A DNA stretch of 64,000 bases, taken from SHLQ01 sp033344795. GTDB taxonomy: Bacteria > Actinomycetota > Acidimicrobiia > Acidimicrobiales > SHLQ01. The stretch spans positions 4,092,001-4,156,000 of the forward strand of contig JAWPMS010000001.1 in assembly GCA_033344795.1 (NCBI GenBank), written 5' to 3'. Positions 41,669 to 50,344 of the stretch are shown piece after piece; position 1 is the stretch's first letter, and every line of letters begins with the position of its first letter. Made by a program: the position numbers and the translations under genes. Below the pieces are notes generated by a model that worked only from the letters and a program-made list of their open reading frames with translations, was not told the DNA's origin and searched no databases.

Positions 41669-42412
41669 CTACGTGACGGTGGTTCCGAGCAGACTGCCGA
41701 TTGCGAACGTGATGGCACATGCGCCAGCGGCCCAGGAGACCTGTCGAGCTGCAGTTCTGAAGGGCGATCGTTCGGTGAAACGCGCGAGCAGAACACCAAC
41801 CAGCGCTGCCGCTACCAGGCCGACGATCACCGAGGCGATCATTGCACCGTTGCCCTCCATGAAGAACCACGGAATCAACGGCAGCACCGCACCGATACCG
41901 AAGGCGACAAACGAGCTGGTCGCAGCGCCGATTGGATCTCCGACATCATCTGGGTTCACGCCAAGCTCTTCGCGTGCATGAACCTCGAGAGCGACATCGG
42001 GATCTTCGTGCACGGCCTCAGCCAGTTCGAGGGCGCGGTCCTCGTCGAGGCCCCTGTTGGTATAGATGGCCTGCAGCTCACGCATCTCGCCCGTGGGATT
42101 GTTCGCGAGTGATTCGCGTTCGATCCGAAGTTCTCGTTCGATGAGTTCGTTCTGCGCCTTCATCGACACGTATTCGCCAGCCGCCATCGAGGCCGCGCCG
42201 GCCAACAGGCCCGACACGCCGGCGATCACCACAGACGAACTGGTCTCCGACGCGGCGGCAACGCCCAAGATCAGCGCAACGTTCGAGACGAGTCCATCGC
42301 TGACGCCGAAGACGGCCGCTCGCGCCGCGCCGCCTTGTACATCGCGGTGATCATGCACCATGTGCGAATGACCGTGTGCAACGTCGTGACTGTGAGCCAT
42401 GACTTCGACCAT
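41669..42412 (-). CDS. VIT1/CCC1-family iron/manganese transporter
   Basis: 247 residues from ATG 42412, with an ideal AAGGAG six bases upstream. A His-rich N-terminus (AHSHDVAHGHSHMVHDHRDV) precedes five membrane helices; the first is marked by RAAVFGVSDGLVSNVALILGVAAA, and GLLAGAASMAAGEYVSMKAQ is the family motif. The central cytoplasmic segment (~90-160) rich in Glu is the metal-binding domain. Exports or sequesters Fe2+/Mn2+. Divergent from an iron ABC transporter with a DtxR-type site between them, which fits metal detoxification versus uptake control. Confidence 0.9.
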   Translation of the reverse strand: MVEVMAHSHDVAHGHSHMVHDHRDVQGGAARAAVFGVSDGLVSNVALILGVAAASETSSSVVIAGVSGLLAGAASMAAGEYVSMKAQNELIERELRIERESLANNPTGEMRELQAIYTNRGLDEDRALELAEAVHEDPDVALEVHAREELGVNPDDVGDPIGAATSSFVAFGIGAVLPLIPWFFMEGNGAMIASVIVGLVAAALVGVLLARFTERSPFRTAARQVSWAAGACAITFAIGSLLGTTVT

Positions 42413-42542
42413 AGCGATCTCCTTGGCCGTGGGCGCTTTCGAGTCGCCAACTTGTTTTCGACTATCGCCGTTTGCGGGAAGCGAAAAGGTTGCCTTACAT
42501 AGGTCAGCAAGTAGCATTGTGAAAAGTGCCACACTCGAAATG

Positions 42543-42560
42543 TGTTAGGCATGCTTTACA
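42543..42560. promoter_or_regulatory. DtxR/IdeR-type metal box candidate
   Basis: TGTTAGGCATGCTTTACA is an 18-bp imperfect palindrome (14 of 18 positions symmetric) with the TTAGGC half typical of DtxR-family boxes, 30 bp upstream of the iron-binding lipoprotein gene. A second related stretch on the opposite strand (TATGTAAGGCAACCT) lies at ~42488-42502. A DtxR-family gene is encoded at 45292. Confidence 0.5.
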
Positions 42561-42590
42561 CCTCTAAGAAACCTGTCTACTCTCCTCCGC

Positions 42591-43667
42591 ATGCACCGTT
42601 CACTATCGATCATCAGCGCACTCGTCGGCCTCACCCTGCTTGCCTCGGCATGCGGCTCCGACACCACTCCCAACAATCTGACAGGGGCCGCCGCAACGGT
42701 CTACGACGGCGACTGCGCAGCCTCGACCGGCGAGCAGGTCACGATCTATTCCGGCCGAAGCGAAGACCTCGTACAGCCCGTCCTCGATGCGTTCGAGTGT
42801 GCGTCGGGCATCTCGACCACGACGAACTTCGGCGATCCAACGGACCTCGCTCTGTCCCTCACCGAAGAGGGAGATCGCACCCCGGCCGACGTCTTCCTAT
42901 CGAAGTCACCAGGGGCCGTGGGTTTCCTGCGCAATGAAGGCCTGCTTGCGACCCTCAGTGATGATCTGACCAGCCTCGTCGATTCGGCAAACGCTGCGGC
43001 CGACGGGACGTGGGTCGGGGTCACCGGTCGTCAGCGCGTACTCGTCTACAACGTCGACAACGTCGATGCGAGCGACCTTCCCTCGAGCATCTTCGAGCTC
43101 ACCGACGAGCAGTATCGAGGCAGAGTCGGTATTCCGGCGACCAACGGCTCCTTTCAAGACTGGTTCACGGTATTCCGGGCTCAAGAAGGCGACGATGTCG
43201 CAGCGAACTGGCTGGAGGCGATGGTTGCCAACGACGCAATCAAGACCGAGAGCAACCGTCCAACCGTCGATGCCGTCGGCCGCGGCGAGTTCGACTTCGG
43301 ACTGGTCAACCACTACTACAACTTCCAAGAAGCTGAAGCGCTTGGCGACAGTCACCGCGCCGAGAACCACTCCTTTGCCAGCGACGATATCGGTTCCCTC
43401 CTGATCGTGACGGCCGCCGGAATCACGTCATCGAGTGACAACGTCGAAGAAGCCGAAGAACTCATCGAGTTCCTCCTGTCCGAAGGCGCACAGACGTTCT
43501 TCACCACCGACACCCTCGAGTATTCCCTTGCCGCTGGTGTTGAAGCAGCGTCGGTTCTTCCCGCTCTCGACGATGGGGGCGCCGACTTTGACGTCGACTT
43601 CGACTCGCTTGGAAACGGACTTCAGCGAACGGTCGAGATCATCGACGAGAGCGGCATCAACGGATGA
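42591..43667 (+). CDS. Iron(III) ABC transporter substrate-binding lipoprotein
   Basis: 358 residues. Lipoprotein signal MHRSLSIISALVGLTLLASACGSD with Cys ~21. The mature part fits the FbpA/AfuA family: EQVTIYSGRSEDLVQPVLDAFECASGI, then PADVFLSKSPGAVGFL, and the tandem Tyr in FGLVNHYYNF, which are the Fe3+ ligands. Captures ferric iron outside the membrane for the permease encoded next (ATGA overlap). Start codon ATG 42591; upstream purine-rich signal is weak. Confidence 0.92.
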   Translation: MHRSLSIISALVGLTLLASACGSDTTPNNLTGAAATVYDGDCAASTGEQVTIYSGRSEDLVQPVLDAFECASGISTTTNFGDPTDLALSLTEEGDRTPADVFLSKSPGAVGFLRNEGLLATLSDDLTSLVDSANAAADGTWVGVTGRQRVLVYNVDNVDASDLPSSIFELTDEQYRGRVGIPATNGSFQDWFTVFRAQEGDDVAANWLEAMVANDAIKTESNRPTVDAVGRGEFDFGLVNHYYNFQEAEALGDSHRAENHSFASDDIGSLLIVTAAGITSSSDNVEEAEELIEFLLSEGAQTFFTTDTLEYSLAAGVEAASVLPALDDGGADFDVDFDSLGNGLQRTVEIIDESGING

Positions 43668-45295
43668 CCGAGGACGTCCAGGACGAGGGAAAGCCCCCGC
43701 TCCCCCTTCTCGTCCTGGCCGCCCTGGCGACGGTCTTGCTTGCCGCCCCTGGCGTCTACTTGCTCGTCCGCAACTTCACCGCTGACGCGGATCCCGCAGG
43801 GCTTCTGTTCTCTGATCGCACACTCGGCCCACTTCGACGGACGCTGACACTCGCCACGTTGGTGAGTGTCAGCGCTGCCGTTCTCGGGACTGGACTCGCA
43901 TGGTTGACGTCGCGAACCGACCTGCCCTTCCGAGCCCTCTTTCGTGTCCTTCTCACGTTGCCGCTGGTCTATCCCACCTTCATCGGCGCAGCAGCTCTCG
44001 TGCGCACGTTGAATCCAGGGGGGTTGGTGAACGACGCGCTGACGGATCTCGGCGTCGATCGCACCCCCACGATCAGCGGGTTGACGGGGTCGTGGCTGGT
44101 GCTGACCCTGTTCACGTACCCCTACGTCTACCTGCCTGTCGCCGCCCGCTTCTCCCGCCTGCCAGGCTCCATCGAACAGTCCGCCCGCCTCCTCGGCAAC
44201 AGCGCAACCGACGTCTTCAGACGCATCGTGCTCCCCCAGGCCGCCGGGTCGATCGCCGCCGGAACCCTGCTGGTCTTTCTGTACGCGATCAGCGACTTCG
44301 GCGCTGTCTCGATCCTTCGCTACGACACGCTGACGAGAGCGATCGAGTCGAATCAGCTCGCAAATCGGCCGGTAGCGCTCGCCCTGAGCCTGCTTCTCCT
44401 GATCCTCGCATCGGGTGTCGTTCTGGCGGAACGCTTCGCACAGAGGCGTCGCCGAACCGGCGTCGCCGCACGTTCCACGACGCCCCCGAACGTGCCGCTC
44501 GGACGATGGCGGATACCGCTCACCGGCCTCGTCTGCTTCGTCATTTTGAATGCGCTCGGCGCTCCCATGGCCGCACTCCTCGATTGGAGCGTACGGGGGC
44601 TGGAACGGGGCCGTCGCAATGGACGGGGCCTCACCGTCGACTCGGCAGAAATCGCTGAGGTCACCTGGAACACGCTTCGGGTCAGCGCCGTCGCGGCGGT
44701 GGCGGCCGTCGTGGTGGTCTTGCCGATCGCCGTGTTGTTTGGCCGCTACAAGTCCCGCCTCGGCGGTGTCGGTCACGCGGTGGCGATCTCGACATTCGCA
44801 CTTCCGGGCATCCTCGTGGCACTCGCGGCCACGTTCTTCATATCCAGCTCGGACTGGACGTTCAACACGTTCCACAACACGATGGGCATCCTGATCTTTT
44901 CTTATGTCATCCGCTTCGCCGCCCTGGCGATGGGGACGACGTTGCTTGCCGTCCAGCTCGTGCCGCCGCGGCTCCGGGACGCGAGCCAGACGCTCGGCGC
45001 TGGGTCGTGGCGCCGCCTCACCACGGTTGAACTCCCCTTGATGACGCCCGGATTGCTCGCAGCAGGCGGCCTCGTTCTTCTCTCGACCATGAAAGAGCTG
45101 CCGATCAGCCTGCTGCTCTCGCCGTTTGAGTTCGAAACGCTTGCCACACGGATCTTTGCGACCTTCAACGAGTCGTTCGTGGCCGAGGCCGGCTTGATGG
45201 CACTCGCGCTCGTCCTGCTGTCATTCGTCGCGACGTGGGCGTTGGTTATTCGGCCAGGCGAACGTCACAACCAGCAAGACTCCGGTCACGTCTAG
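43664..45295 (+). CDS. Iron(III) ABC transporter permease, FbpB-type double domain
   Basis: 543 residues with about 12 membrane helices arranged as two ABC permease halves. EAA-like loops are visible in SARLLGNSATDVFRRIVLPQAAGSIAAG (~178-205) and RDASQTLGAGSWRRLTTVELPLMTPGLLAAG (~438-468). Fused FbpB permeases of this length serve ferric-iron uptake. No ATPase gene follows; the next gene is the convergent DtxR regulator, so the FbpC subunit must be encoded elsewhere. Confidence 0.92.
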   Translation: MTEDVQDEGKPPLPLLVLAALATVLLAAPGVYLLVRNFTADADPAGLLFSDRTLGPLRRTLTLATLVSVSAAVLGTGLAWLTSRTDLPFRALFRVLLTLPLVYPTFIGAAALVRTLNPGGLVNDALTDLGVDRTPTISGLTGSWLVLTLFTYPYVYLPVAARFSRLPGSIEQSARLLGNSATDVFRRIVLPQAAGSIAAGTLLVFLYAISDFGAVSILRYDTLTRAIESNQLANRPVALALSLLLLILASGVVLAERFAQRRRRTGVAARSTTPPNVPLGRWRIPLTGLVCFVILNALGAPMAALLDWSVRGLERGRRNGRGLTVDSAEIAEVTWNTLRVSAVAAVAAVVVVLPIAVLFGRYKSRLGGVGHAVAISTFALPGILVALAATFFISSSDWTFNTFHNTMGILIFSYVIRFAALAMGTTLLAVQLVPPRLRDASQTLGAGSWRRLTTVELPLMTPGLLAAGGLVLLSTMKELPISLLLSPFEFETLATRIFATFNESFVAEAGLMALALVLLSFVATWALVIRPGERHNQQDSGHV

Positions 45296-45966
45296 GCAGC
45301 GGTTACCACGATCCGTTCGCCCGCAAATGGGCCGATGCCAAAGGGCCGACCCTCGACGGTGACCGTCGTTGTGCCATCAGGAGATACCGCGGTGACCGTC
45401 CCCGAGCGTCCCGGTAGAACGCCGACCTCTTCGAGGTATTCGAGGAGACCCGGCTCGAACTCGAGCTCTTCAGGGATTCGTTGGACGGTGAAGGAATCGC
45501 CGACGGTGATGTCACTCAGCAGTCGAGTGTCGGCTGGGTGTTCGTACCCCGATCCAGGAATCGGATTGCCATGGGGACACGTCGTTGGGTTGCCCAGTAC
45601 GCGGGCGAGCGCCTGCTCGACCACCGGGCTGATCACATGCTCCCACTTGCCAGCTTCGTGGTGCGCTTCGGCCCAACTGAGATCGAGCATGTCGGTCAGG
45701 AAACGCTCGGCGAGGCGGTGTCGACGCACCACTTGTCGAGCGAGAACCAGACCATCCTCGGTCAGCGTGATCTCGCCAGAGCCATCGACGGCGAGGAGCC
45801 CCTCGCGTTCCATCTTGCGGACCATCTCGGAAACCGCGGGACGTGAGACTTCGAGTCGCTCGGCAATTCGAGCCTGCTTAACTTCGAATCCGTCCTCGCG
45901 CAGCTCGAAGACGGTCTCGCAGTATTCCTCGAACGCGGGGTGATATTCGGGCGCTTTGTAGACCAC
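45292..45966 (-). CDS. DtxR-family metal-dependent repressor
   Basis: 224 residues. Winged helix (~8-65; EYCETVFELREDGFEVKQARIAERLEVSRPAVSEMVRKMEREGL), metal-binding dimerisation domain (~70-140) with EAHHEAGKWEHVIS and CPHGNPIPG, whose Cys and His are known metal ligands, and a C-terminal SH3-like FeoA domain (~150-224). Controls iron or manganese homeostasis. Its stop overlaps the permease stop by four bases in convergent orientation. The divergent transporter region at 42.4-42.6 kb carries matching boxes. Confidence 0.93.
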   Translation of the reverse strand: MVYKAPEYHPAFEEYCETVFELREDGFEVKQARIAERLEVSRPAVSEMVRKMEREGLLAVDGSGEITLTEDGLVLARQVVRRHRLAERFLTDMLDLSWAEAHHEAGKWEHVISPVVEQALARVLGNPTTCPHGNPIPGSGYEHPADTRLLSDITVGDSFTVQRIPEELEFEPGLLEYLEEVGVLPGRSGTVTAVSPDGTTTVTVEGRPFGIGPFAGERIVVTAA

Positions 45967-46025
45967 AACCGAACCTTATCAGGACCGGACTCTTCGGCTT
46001 CTCCGAGCCAACCTAGGCTGAGCGA

Positions 46026-47765
46026 ATGCCCCGACGGTCGGACACCGCGCTCAATGAGGCGCTCCTTCGATTCGGTACCGACCGAGGCTGGCTCCGTTTC
46101 GCCAATCCAGGCAGCACGGTCACCGTGTGGGAGCTCGCTGACGTCTTTCCGGCCCTGGCTGCAGCCGAAGAGGCAACCGCACGCGGACAGTGGGTCGTGG
46201 GGCTCCTGAGCTACGACGCTGGACCGGCCTTTGATCCCGCAGTGGTCAGCCAAAGAGACGAGTCCGTTCCACTGCTCGCATTCGCGGTCTTCGACCGCCC
46301 TGCAGCCTCCGCCGGCCCACGCGATGGACCATTCGAAATCAGCGAGTGGACTCCTGACCAGTCGGAGGCGGACTACTCCAAGGCAATCGATCGGGTTCGA
46401 GAGTACATCCGCTCTGGCGAGACCTATCAGGTCAACTACACCGTGCGTCGCCACGCCACATTCTGGGGCAGCGCTGAAGGACTCTTTGCATCGTTGTCTC
46501 GCGCGCAACGGGCCAAACACGACGCGTTCTTGCACTTCGGCTCTCATGCACTGTGCTCTGCCTCACCCGAGCTGTTCTTCATTCGTGATGGCGAAGAGTT
46601 CTCGTCGCGACCGATGAAGGGCACACGCCCCCGTCACTTCGACCCCGCAACGGACGCGGCGATCGTCGGAGAGCTCGTCTCGAGCCTGAAGGATCGGGCC
46701 GAGAACGTGATGATCGTCGACATGGTGCGCAACGACCTCGGACGCATCGCCGACATCGGAACGGTTGCGGTCCCGTCGCTGCTCGAGGTCGAGACGTACC
46801 CCACCGTGCACACGATGACGTCGACGGTGACGGCGCGTTCGTCGGCCGGCCTGGTCGACTCGCTCCGTGCGCTCTACCCGGTCGCATCGATCACCGGCGC
46901 ACCCAAGTACCGCACGACCGAGATCATCGCAGAGCTCGAGGAATCGCCACGCGGCGCCTACACCGGGTCGGTCTTCGCGCTTTCGCCAGACGATCGATGG
47001 GAGTTCAACGTCGTCATTCGAAGCGTCTGGCTCGATCTCGAGAGCGGAAGCGGGACCTACGGCGTCGGCGGCGGGATCGTCTGGGACTCGAGAGCCGAGA
47101 GTGAATGGAGCGAGACCGAGCACAAGTCTCGCGTGCTCGCACGCGCAGGAAAGCCTCTTCAGCTCCTCGAAACGATGGCGTGGACACCAGACGGCGGCAT
47201 CTCTTTGCGGCAACGACACATCAACCGCTTGCTCGATGCGGGAGATCACTTCGGTATTCACATCGACATGGAGATCGTGATGGACCTGCTGAACACGGTT
47301 CGATCCGACACCCCGGTGATGTTGCGCTTGCTCATCGACGCTGATGGCAAACCTGACCTGGAGGTTCGCGCACTACCACCGGAGAGCGGCGATACCCGGG
47401 TGCTTCCGATCGATTCCGAGCCCACGGACCCTTTCGACGAATTTCTCGTTTACAAGACGACGATCCGCACTCGGTACGAGGAAGCCTACGATCGCTTTCC
47501 GGATGCCCCGGACGTCATCTTGTGGAACCGGCGTGGCGAGCTCACCGAGACCTGCATTGCGAATCTGGTGCTCGAGTTCGACGGTCGTCTCGTGACGCCG
47601 CACCGACAGAGCGGCCTGCTGGCTGGAACTCTTCGCGAAGAACTTCTCGAACGAGGTCAAGTGACCGAGATGGTCCTCATGCTGGACGATCTCCGCAATG
47701 CCGATCGCGTCTTCACCATCAACTCGGTCCGCGGGTGGGATGAGATCGAGATCAGAAGCGCCTGA
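46026..47765 (+). CDS. Fused aminodeoxychorismate synthase component I and aminodeoxychorismate lyase (PabB-PabC)
   Basis: 579 residues. PabB/TrpE-type chorismate-binding domain (~1-375) with SGETYQVNYT, SPELFF, RPMKGTRPR, MIVDMVRNDLGRI, SITGAPK and GVGGGIVWDS. Then a PLP class-IV domain (~380-579): YKTTIRTRYEEAY holds the PLP-binding Lys at 477, and NRRGELTETCIANLV is the PabC signature. Together the two halves turn chorismate into p-aminobenzoate for folate, relevant to the folate-heavy genes nearby. The glutamine amidotransferase (PabA) is not here. Overlaps the convergent DUF1015 gene by 14 bp. Confidence 0.92.
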   Translation: MPRRSDTALNEALLRFGTDRGWLRFANPGSTVTVWELADVFPALAAAEEATARGQWVVGLLSYDAGPAFDPAVVSQRDESVPLLAFAVFDRPAASAGPRDGPFEISEWTPDQSEADYSKAIDRVREYIRSGETYQVNYTVRRHATFWGSAEGLFASLSRAQRAKHDAFLHFGSHALCSASPELFFIRDGEEFSSRPMKGTRPRHFDPATDAAIVGELVSSLKDRAENVMIVDMVRNDLGRIADIGTVAVPSLLEVETYPTVHTMTSTVTARSSAGLVDSLRALYPVASITGAPKYRTTEIIAELEESPRGAYTGSVFALSPDDRWEFNVVIRSVWLDLESGSGTYGVGGGIVWDSRAESEWSETEHKSRVLARAGKPLQLLETMAWTPDGGISLRQRHINRLLDAGDHFGIHIDMEIVMDLLNTVRSDTPVMLRLLIDADGKPDLEVRALPPESGDTRVLPIDSEPTDPFDEFLVYKTTIRTRYEEAYDRFPDAPDVILWNRRGELTETCIANLVLEFDGRLVTPHRQSGLLAGTLREELLERGQVTEMVLMLDDLRNADRVFTINSVRGWDEIEIRSA

Positions 47766-48960
47766 GGAACACTCCTGAGCGCGGCTTGGGTGTCACGTAC
47801 GTGCTCTTTGGAGGCATGTTCTGACCGGCATCAGCGACGGCGAACACCTCGGCTGGCGTCACGGACTGCAGCAAGAAGAGAATCTCTCGCTCTGCCAACG
47901 ATGCGACGAGCCGATGACGGTCCGCGTCATCGAGGAAGTAGCTGATTCGCCCCTTCGATCGTTCTGGGTCGATGTCGAGGATCGGTCCGAGCACCTGCTG
48001 CTGCAGCCGAACCGGATCGATGGCATCAAGCGGGGACTCCGACCTCGGCTCGTGCAGGCGGCCGCACCACCAGCGGCCGCTGAGATAGACACCGATCTGA
48101 CCTGGCTCATCGGGGAGTTGACGGTCGAGGCTGGGCCGCGGCCGTAGTCCGAGATGGTCGATCAGCTTCTGGTCGATTTCGTGCATGTCGGCATCGGCAG
48201 CGATCGTGACACGACGGTGAAACGGATCGATGTTCAACCGGTCATCGGAGAACGCGACGCCCAACATGTATTGGCCTCGAGGATCGCCGATTCTCTTCGC
48301 GACCTCGCCAGCAGCGGCAGCCCGATGGTGACCGTCCATGATGTAGAACTCATGAGACTCGAACGACTCCGATATTTCGGCACACGTCGTTGGATCGTCC
48401 ACGACCCAAACGGCTTGCTGCAGCCCGTCCCCCGAGACGAAATCGAGCACTGGTGCGGTCGTGGCCAGGATGTTGTCCAACACGCTGCGAACCGCTGGGT
48501 CCGCGCGATACCCAAGCGCAATTGGACTGGAATGCACGCCGAGCAACTCAAAGTGGTTCGACAGATGGCGTGCGCGCTCGGTGCTCACCTGCTCGTGACG
48601 CTTCACGTGCCCGCTGAGATAGTCCCGGGTCTCGATGACGCCCACGATGCCGAGTTGCACGTGGTCATTGAGGGTGAGGCGATACAGAAAAAATGCGTCG
48701 CGTCCGACGTCGATGAAGGCATTCGACGCGAAGATCCGCTGCAGCGCCTCACCACCGAGCTCGATGAGACGTTCTGGCGTCGCATCGTCTTCAGGACCAC
48801 CATCGCCCGGTGACCGGGTGACGAGCGTGTAGCTCTCCGGGTGTGTCTCGAGATACCGCGTTCGTTCGGCACCCGACATCGAATCGAACGCGGGCGCGGG
48901 CACGCGTCGCACGAAGTCGGGTCGCACGTACGACCCGTCGAAGGCAGCGAAGGTGACCAC
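47752..48960 (-). CDS. DUF1015-family protein
   Basis: 402 residues. Family features: FRRVPAPAFDSM-like opening, the region YLETHPESYTLVTRS, FFLYRLTLNDHVQLGIVGVIETRDYLSGHVKRHEQ (the R..K.HE motif) and YIMDGHHRAAAAGEV, the conserved DGHHR(A/Y)A motif. The DGHHR motif recalls ParB/sulfiredoxin-like nucleotide-dependent kinases, but no activity is established for this family. DUF1015 genes are often next to serA, as here: its start codon shares one base with the serA stop. Confidence 0.88.
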   Translation of the reverse strand: MVTFAAFDGSYVRPDFVRRVPAPAFDSMSGAERTRYLETHPESYTLVTRSPGDGGPEDDATPERLIELGGEALQRIFASNAFIDVGRDAFFLYRLTLNDHVQLGIVGVIETRDYLSGHVKRHEQVSTERARHLSNHFELLGVHSSPIALGYRADPAVRSVLDNILATTAPVLDFVSGDGLQQAVWVVDDPTTCAEISESFESHEFYIMDGHHRAAAAGEVAKRIGDPRGQYMLGVAFSDDRLNIDPFHRRVTIAADADMHEIDQKLIDHLGLRPRPSLDRQLPDEPGQIGVYLSGRWWCGRLHEPRSESPLDAIDPVRLQQQVLGPILDIDPERSKGRISYFLDDADRHRLVASLAEREILFLLQSVTPAEVFAVADAGQNMPPKSTYVTPKPRSGVFLRRF

Positions 48961-50180
48961 TAGCTCGCGTTCCGATCAGCGACCGAAACTGCGAGCACGT
49001 CGTCGTCTGAGGAGATCATCGCCAGGACCTCGTCGGACGGCGCGTGCTCGAGATGGATCGACGCCACCGCGGCAACGGAGCCCGTGAAGAGTTGGTTGTC
49101 CATGTCCTGCACGTTGAGGCCCGCTCCGCGCAAAGTCTCGAACACCTTGGCGAGTACTCCCACTCGATCGAGATGCCGGACGGTCAAGATTGCTGCTCCG
49201 ACGGGTTCGACGACGAGGTTCACGCAGTTTGTGATGTGTCCGTTCAGGTATTCGCGAATGACGGCAACCGTCCCCTCCGCAACAGCGTTCTGTGCTTGCA
49301 CGGTCGAAGCTCCGATGTGATGTGACCCCACGACACGAGGGTGCGTCGACAGCGGTGAGGTCCACTGACCAGCGCCACCCGAGGGCTCATTCGGCCACAC
49401 GTCGAGGCCCGCACGCATGCCTCGATTGTCCATCGCTTCTATCAGCGCCTCCTCGTCGACTACTTCGCCGCGAGAAGTATTCAACAAGACAGCACCGTCC
49501 TTCATCTTCGCGAAGAACGCCGCGTCGCACATGCCGGTGGTGTCCGGCGACTTCGGCACGTGAAGCGACACGACGTCGGCCCCCGCCAAGAGTTCGTCCT
49601 CGGTGTCGACCAGCGTGATTCCGGCAGAGCGAAGGCGGGACAACGCCGTTGTTGAACGACCAGGCTTGCGGAGCGCTATCACGTGCATGCCGAAGGCGCT
49701 GGCGCGCTCTGCCAACGCGAAGCCGATTTCGCCCAGACCGATGATCGCCATGGTCTTTCCGTAGATGCCATCGGCCTTGCTGTAGATCTTCTTGTTCCAT
49801 TTGCCAGCCGCAAAGTCAGACATCCCCAGCGCGATGTGTCGATCGATGGCCAACAGCAACGCCATGGCCAACTCGGCGACCGCGATTGCGTTCTGGCCAG
49901 GAACGTTCGACACATAGATCCCAGCCGCCGATGCGGCCTGCTTGTCGATGTTGTCCGTGCCTGCACCAGCGCGAACGATCAACCCGAGCGAGTCGGAAGC
50001 CCCGATGGCCTCGGCGGTGACCTTGGTGGAACGTACGACCAGGACGTCAGCGGGCGCAGTCGCCAGATGAGCGGGAAGGGTGTCTGCGGTGAGATCAGGC
50101 TGTACCTCAACTTCATGACCGGCGTCGCGAAGTGGGGCAAGCAGGTCATCCGCAAGGGAATCTGCGCAAAGAACTCTCAT
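48960..50180 (-). CDS. D-3-phosphoglycerate dehydrogenase-like enzyme with ACT domain
   Basis: 406 residues. 2-Hydroxyacid dehydrogenase: NAD-binding GLGEIG, catalytic Arg in NTSRGEVVD, Glu in LDVWPNEP and His in SHHIGAST; RAGAGTDNIDKQAA is a typical substrate-domain motif. The C-terminal ~70 residues (ILTVRHLDRVGVLAKVFETLRGAGLNVQDMDN) form an ACT domain for serine or similar feedback. Likely oxidises 3-phosphoglycerate to start serine synthesis, feeding the one-carbon pool. The frame overlaps DUF1015 by one base. Confidence 0.88.
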   Translation of the reverse strand: MRVLCADSLADDLLAPLRDAGHEVEVQPDLTADTLPAHLATAPADVLVVRSTKVTAEAIGASDSLGLIVRAGAGTDNIDKQAASAAGIYVSNVPGQNAIAVAELAMALLLAIDRHIALGMSDFAAGKWNKKIYSKADGIYGKTMAIIGLGEIGFALAERASAFGMHVIALRKPGRSTTALSRLRSAGITLVDTEDELLAGADVVSLHVPKSPDTTGMCDAAFFAKMKDGAVLLNTSRGEVVDEEALIEAMDNRGMRAGLDVWPNEPSGGAGQWTSPLSTHPRVVGSHHIGASTVQAQNAVAEGTVAVIREYLNGHITNCVNLVVEPVGAAILTVRHLDRVGVLAKVFETLRGAGLNVQDMDNQLFTGSVAAVASIHLEHAPSDEVLAMISSDDDVLAVSVADRNAS

Positions 50181-50237
50181 GTGTTTTGGTTACTTTCTCG
50201 GGGCCCACGCCGGTCGAGACGGACGCGAGGACGGTCA

Positions 50238-50257
50238 GTACATCAGATGGTACATCA
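50238..50257. promoter_or_regulatory. Direct repeat GTACATCA x2, operator candidate
   Basis: GTACATCA at 50238-50245 and again at 50250-50257, 12-bp period, in the 164-bp divergent region between serA and the zinc-type dehydrogenase. The repeats with the GATG between them form imperfect GATG/CATC symmetry. Weak evidence; regulator unknown. Confidence 0.3.
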
Positions 50258-50344
50258 TCGATTGAACATCTGTTCAGGGCTTCCGTTGCGGCGCGCGGTT
50301 CGGCGCAGCTTGGGGCCACGCCGCCGAGCGGGCAGACTGTCACG

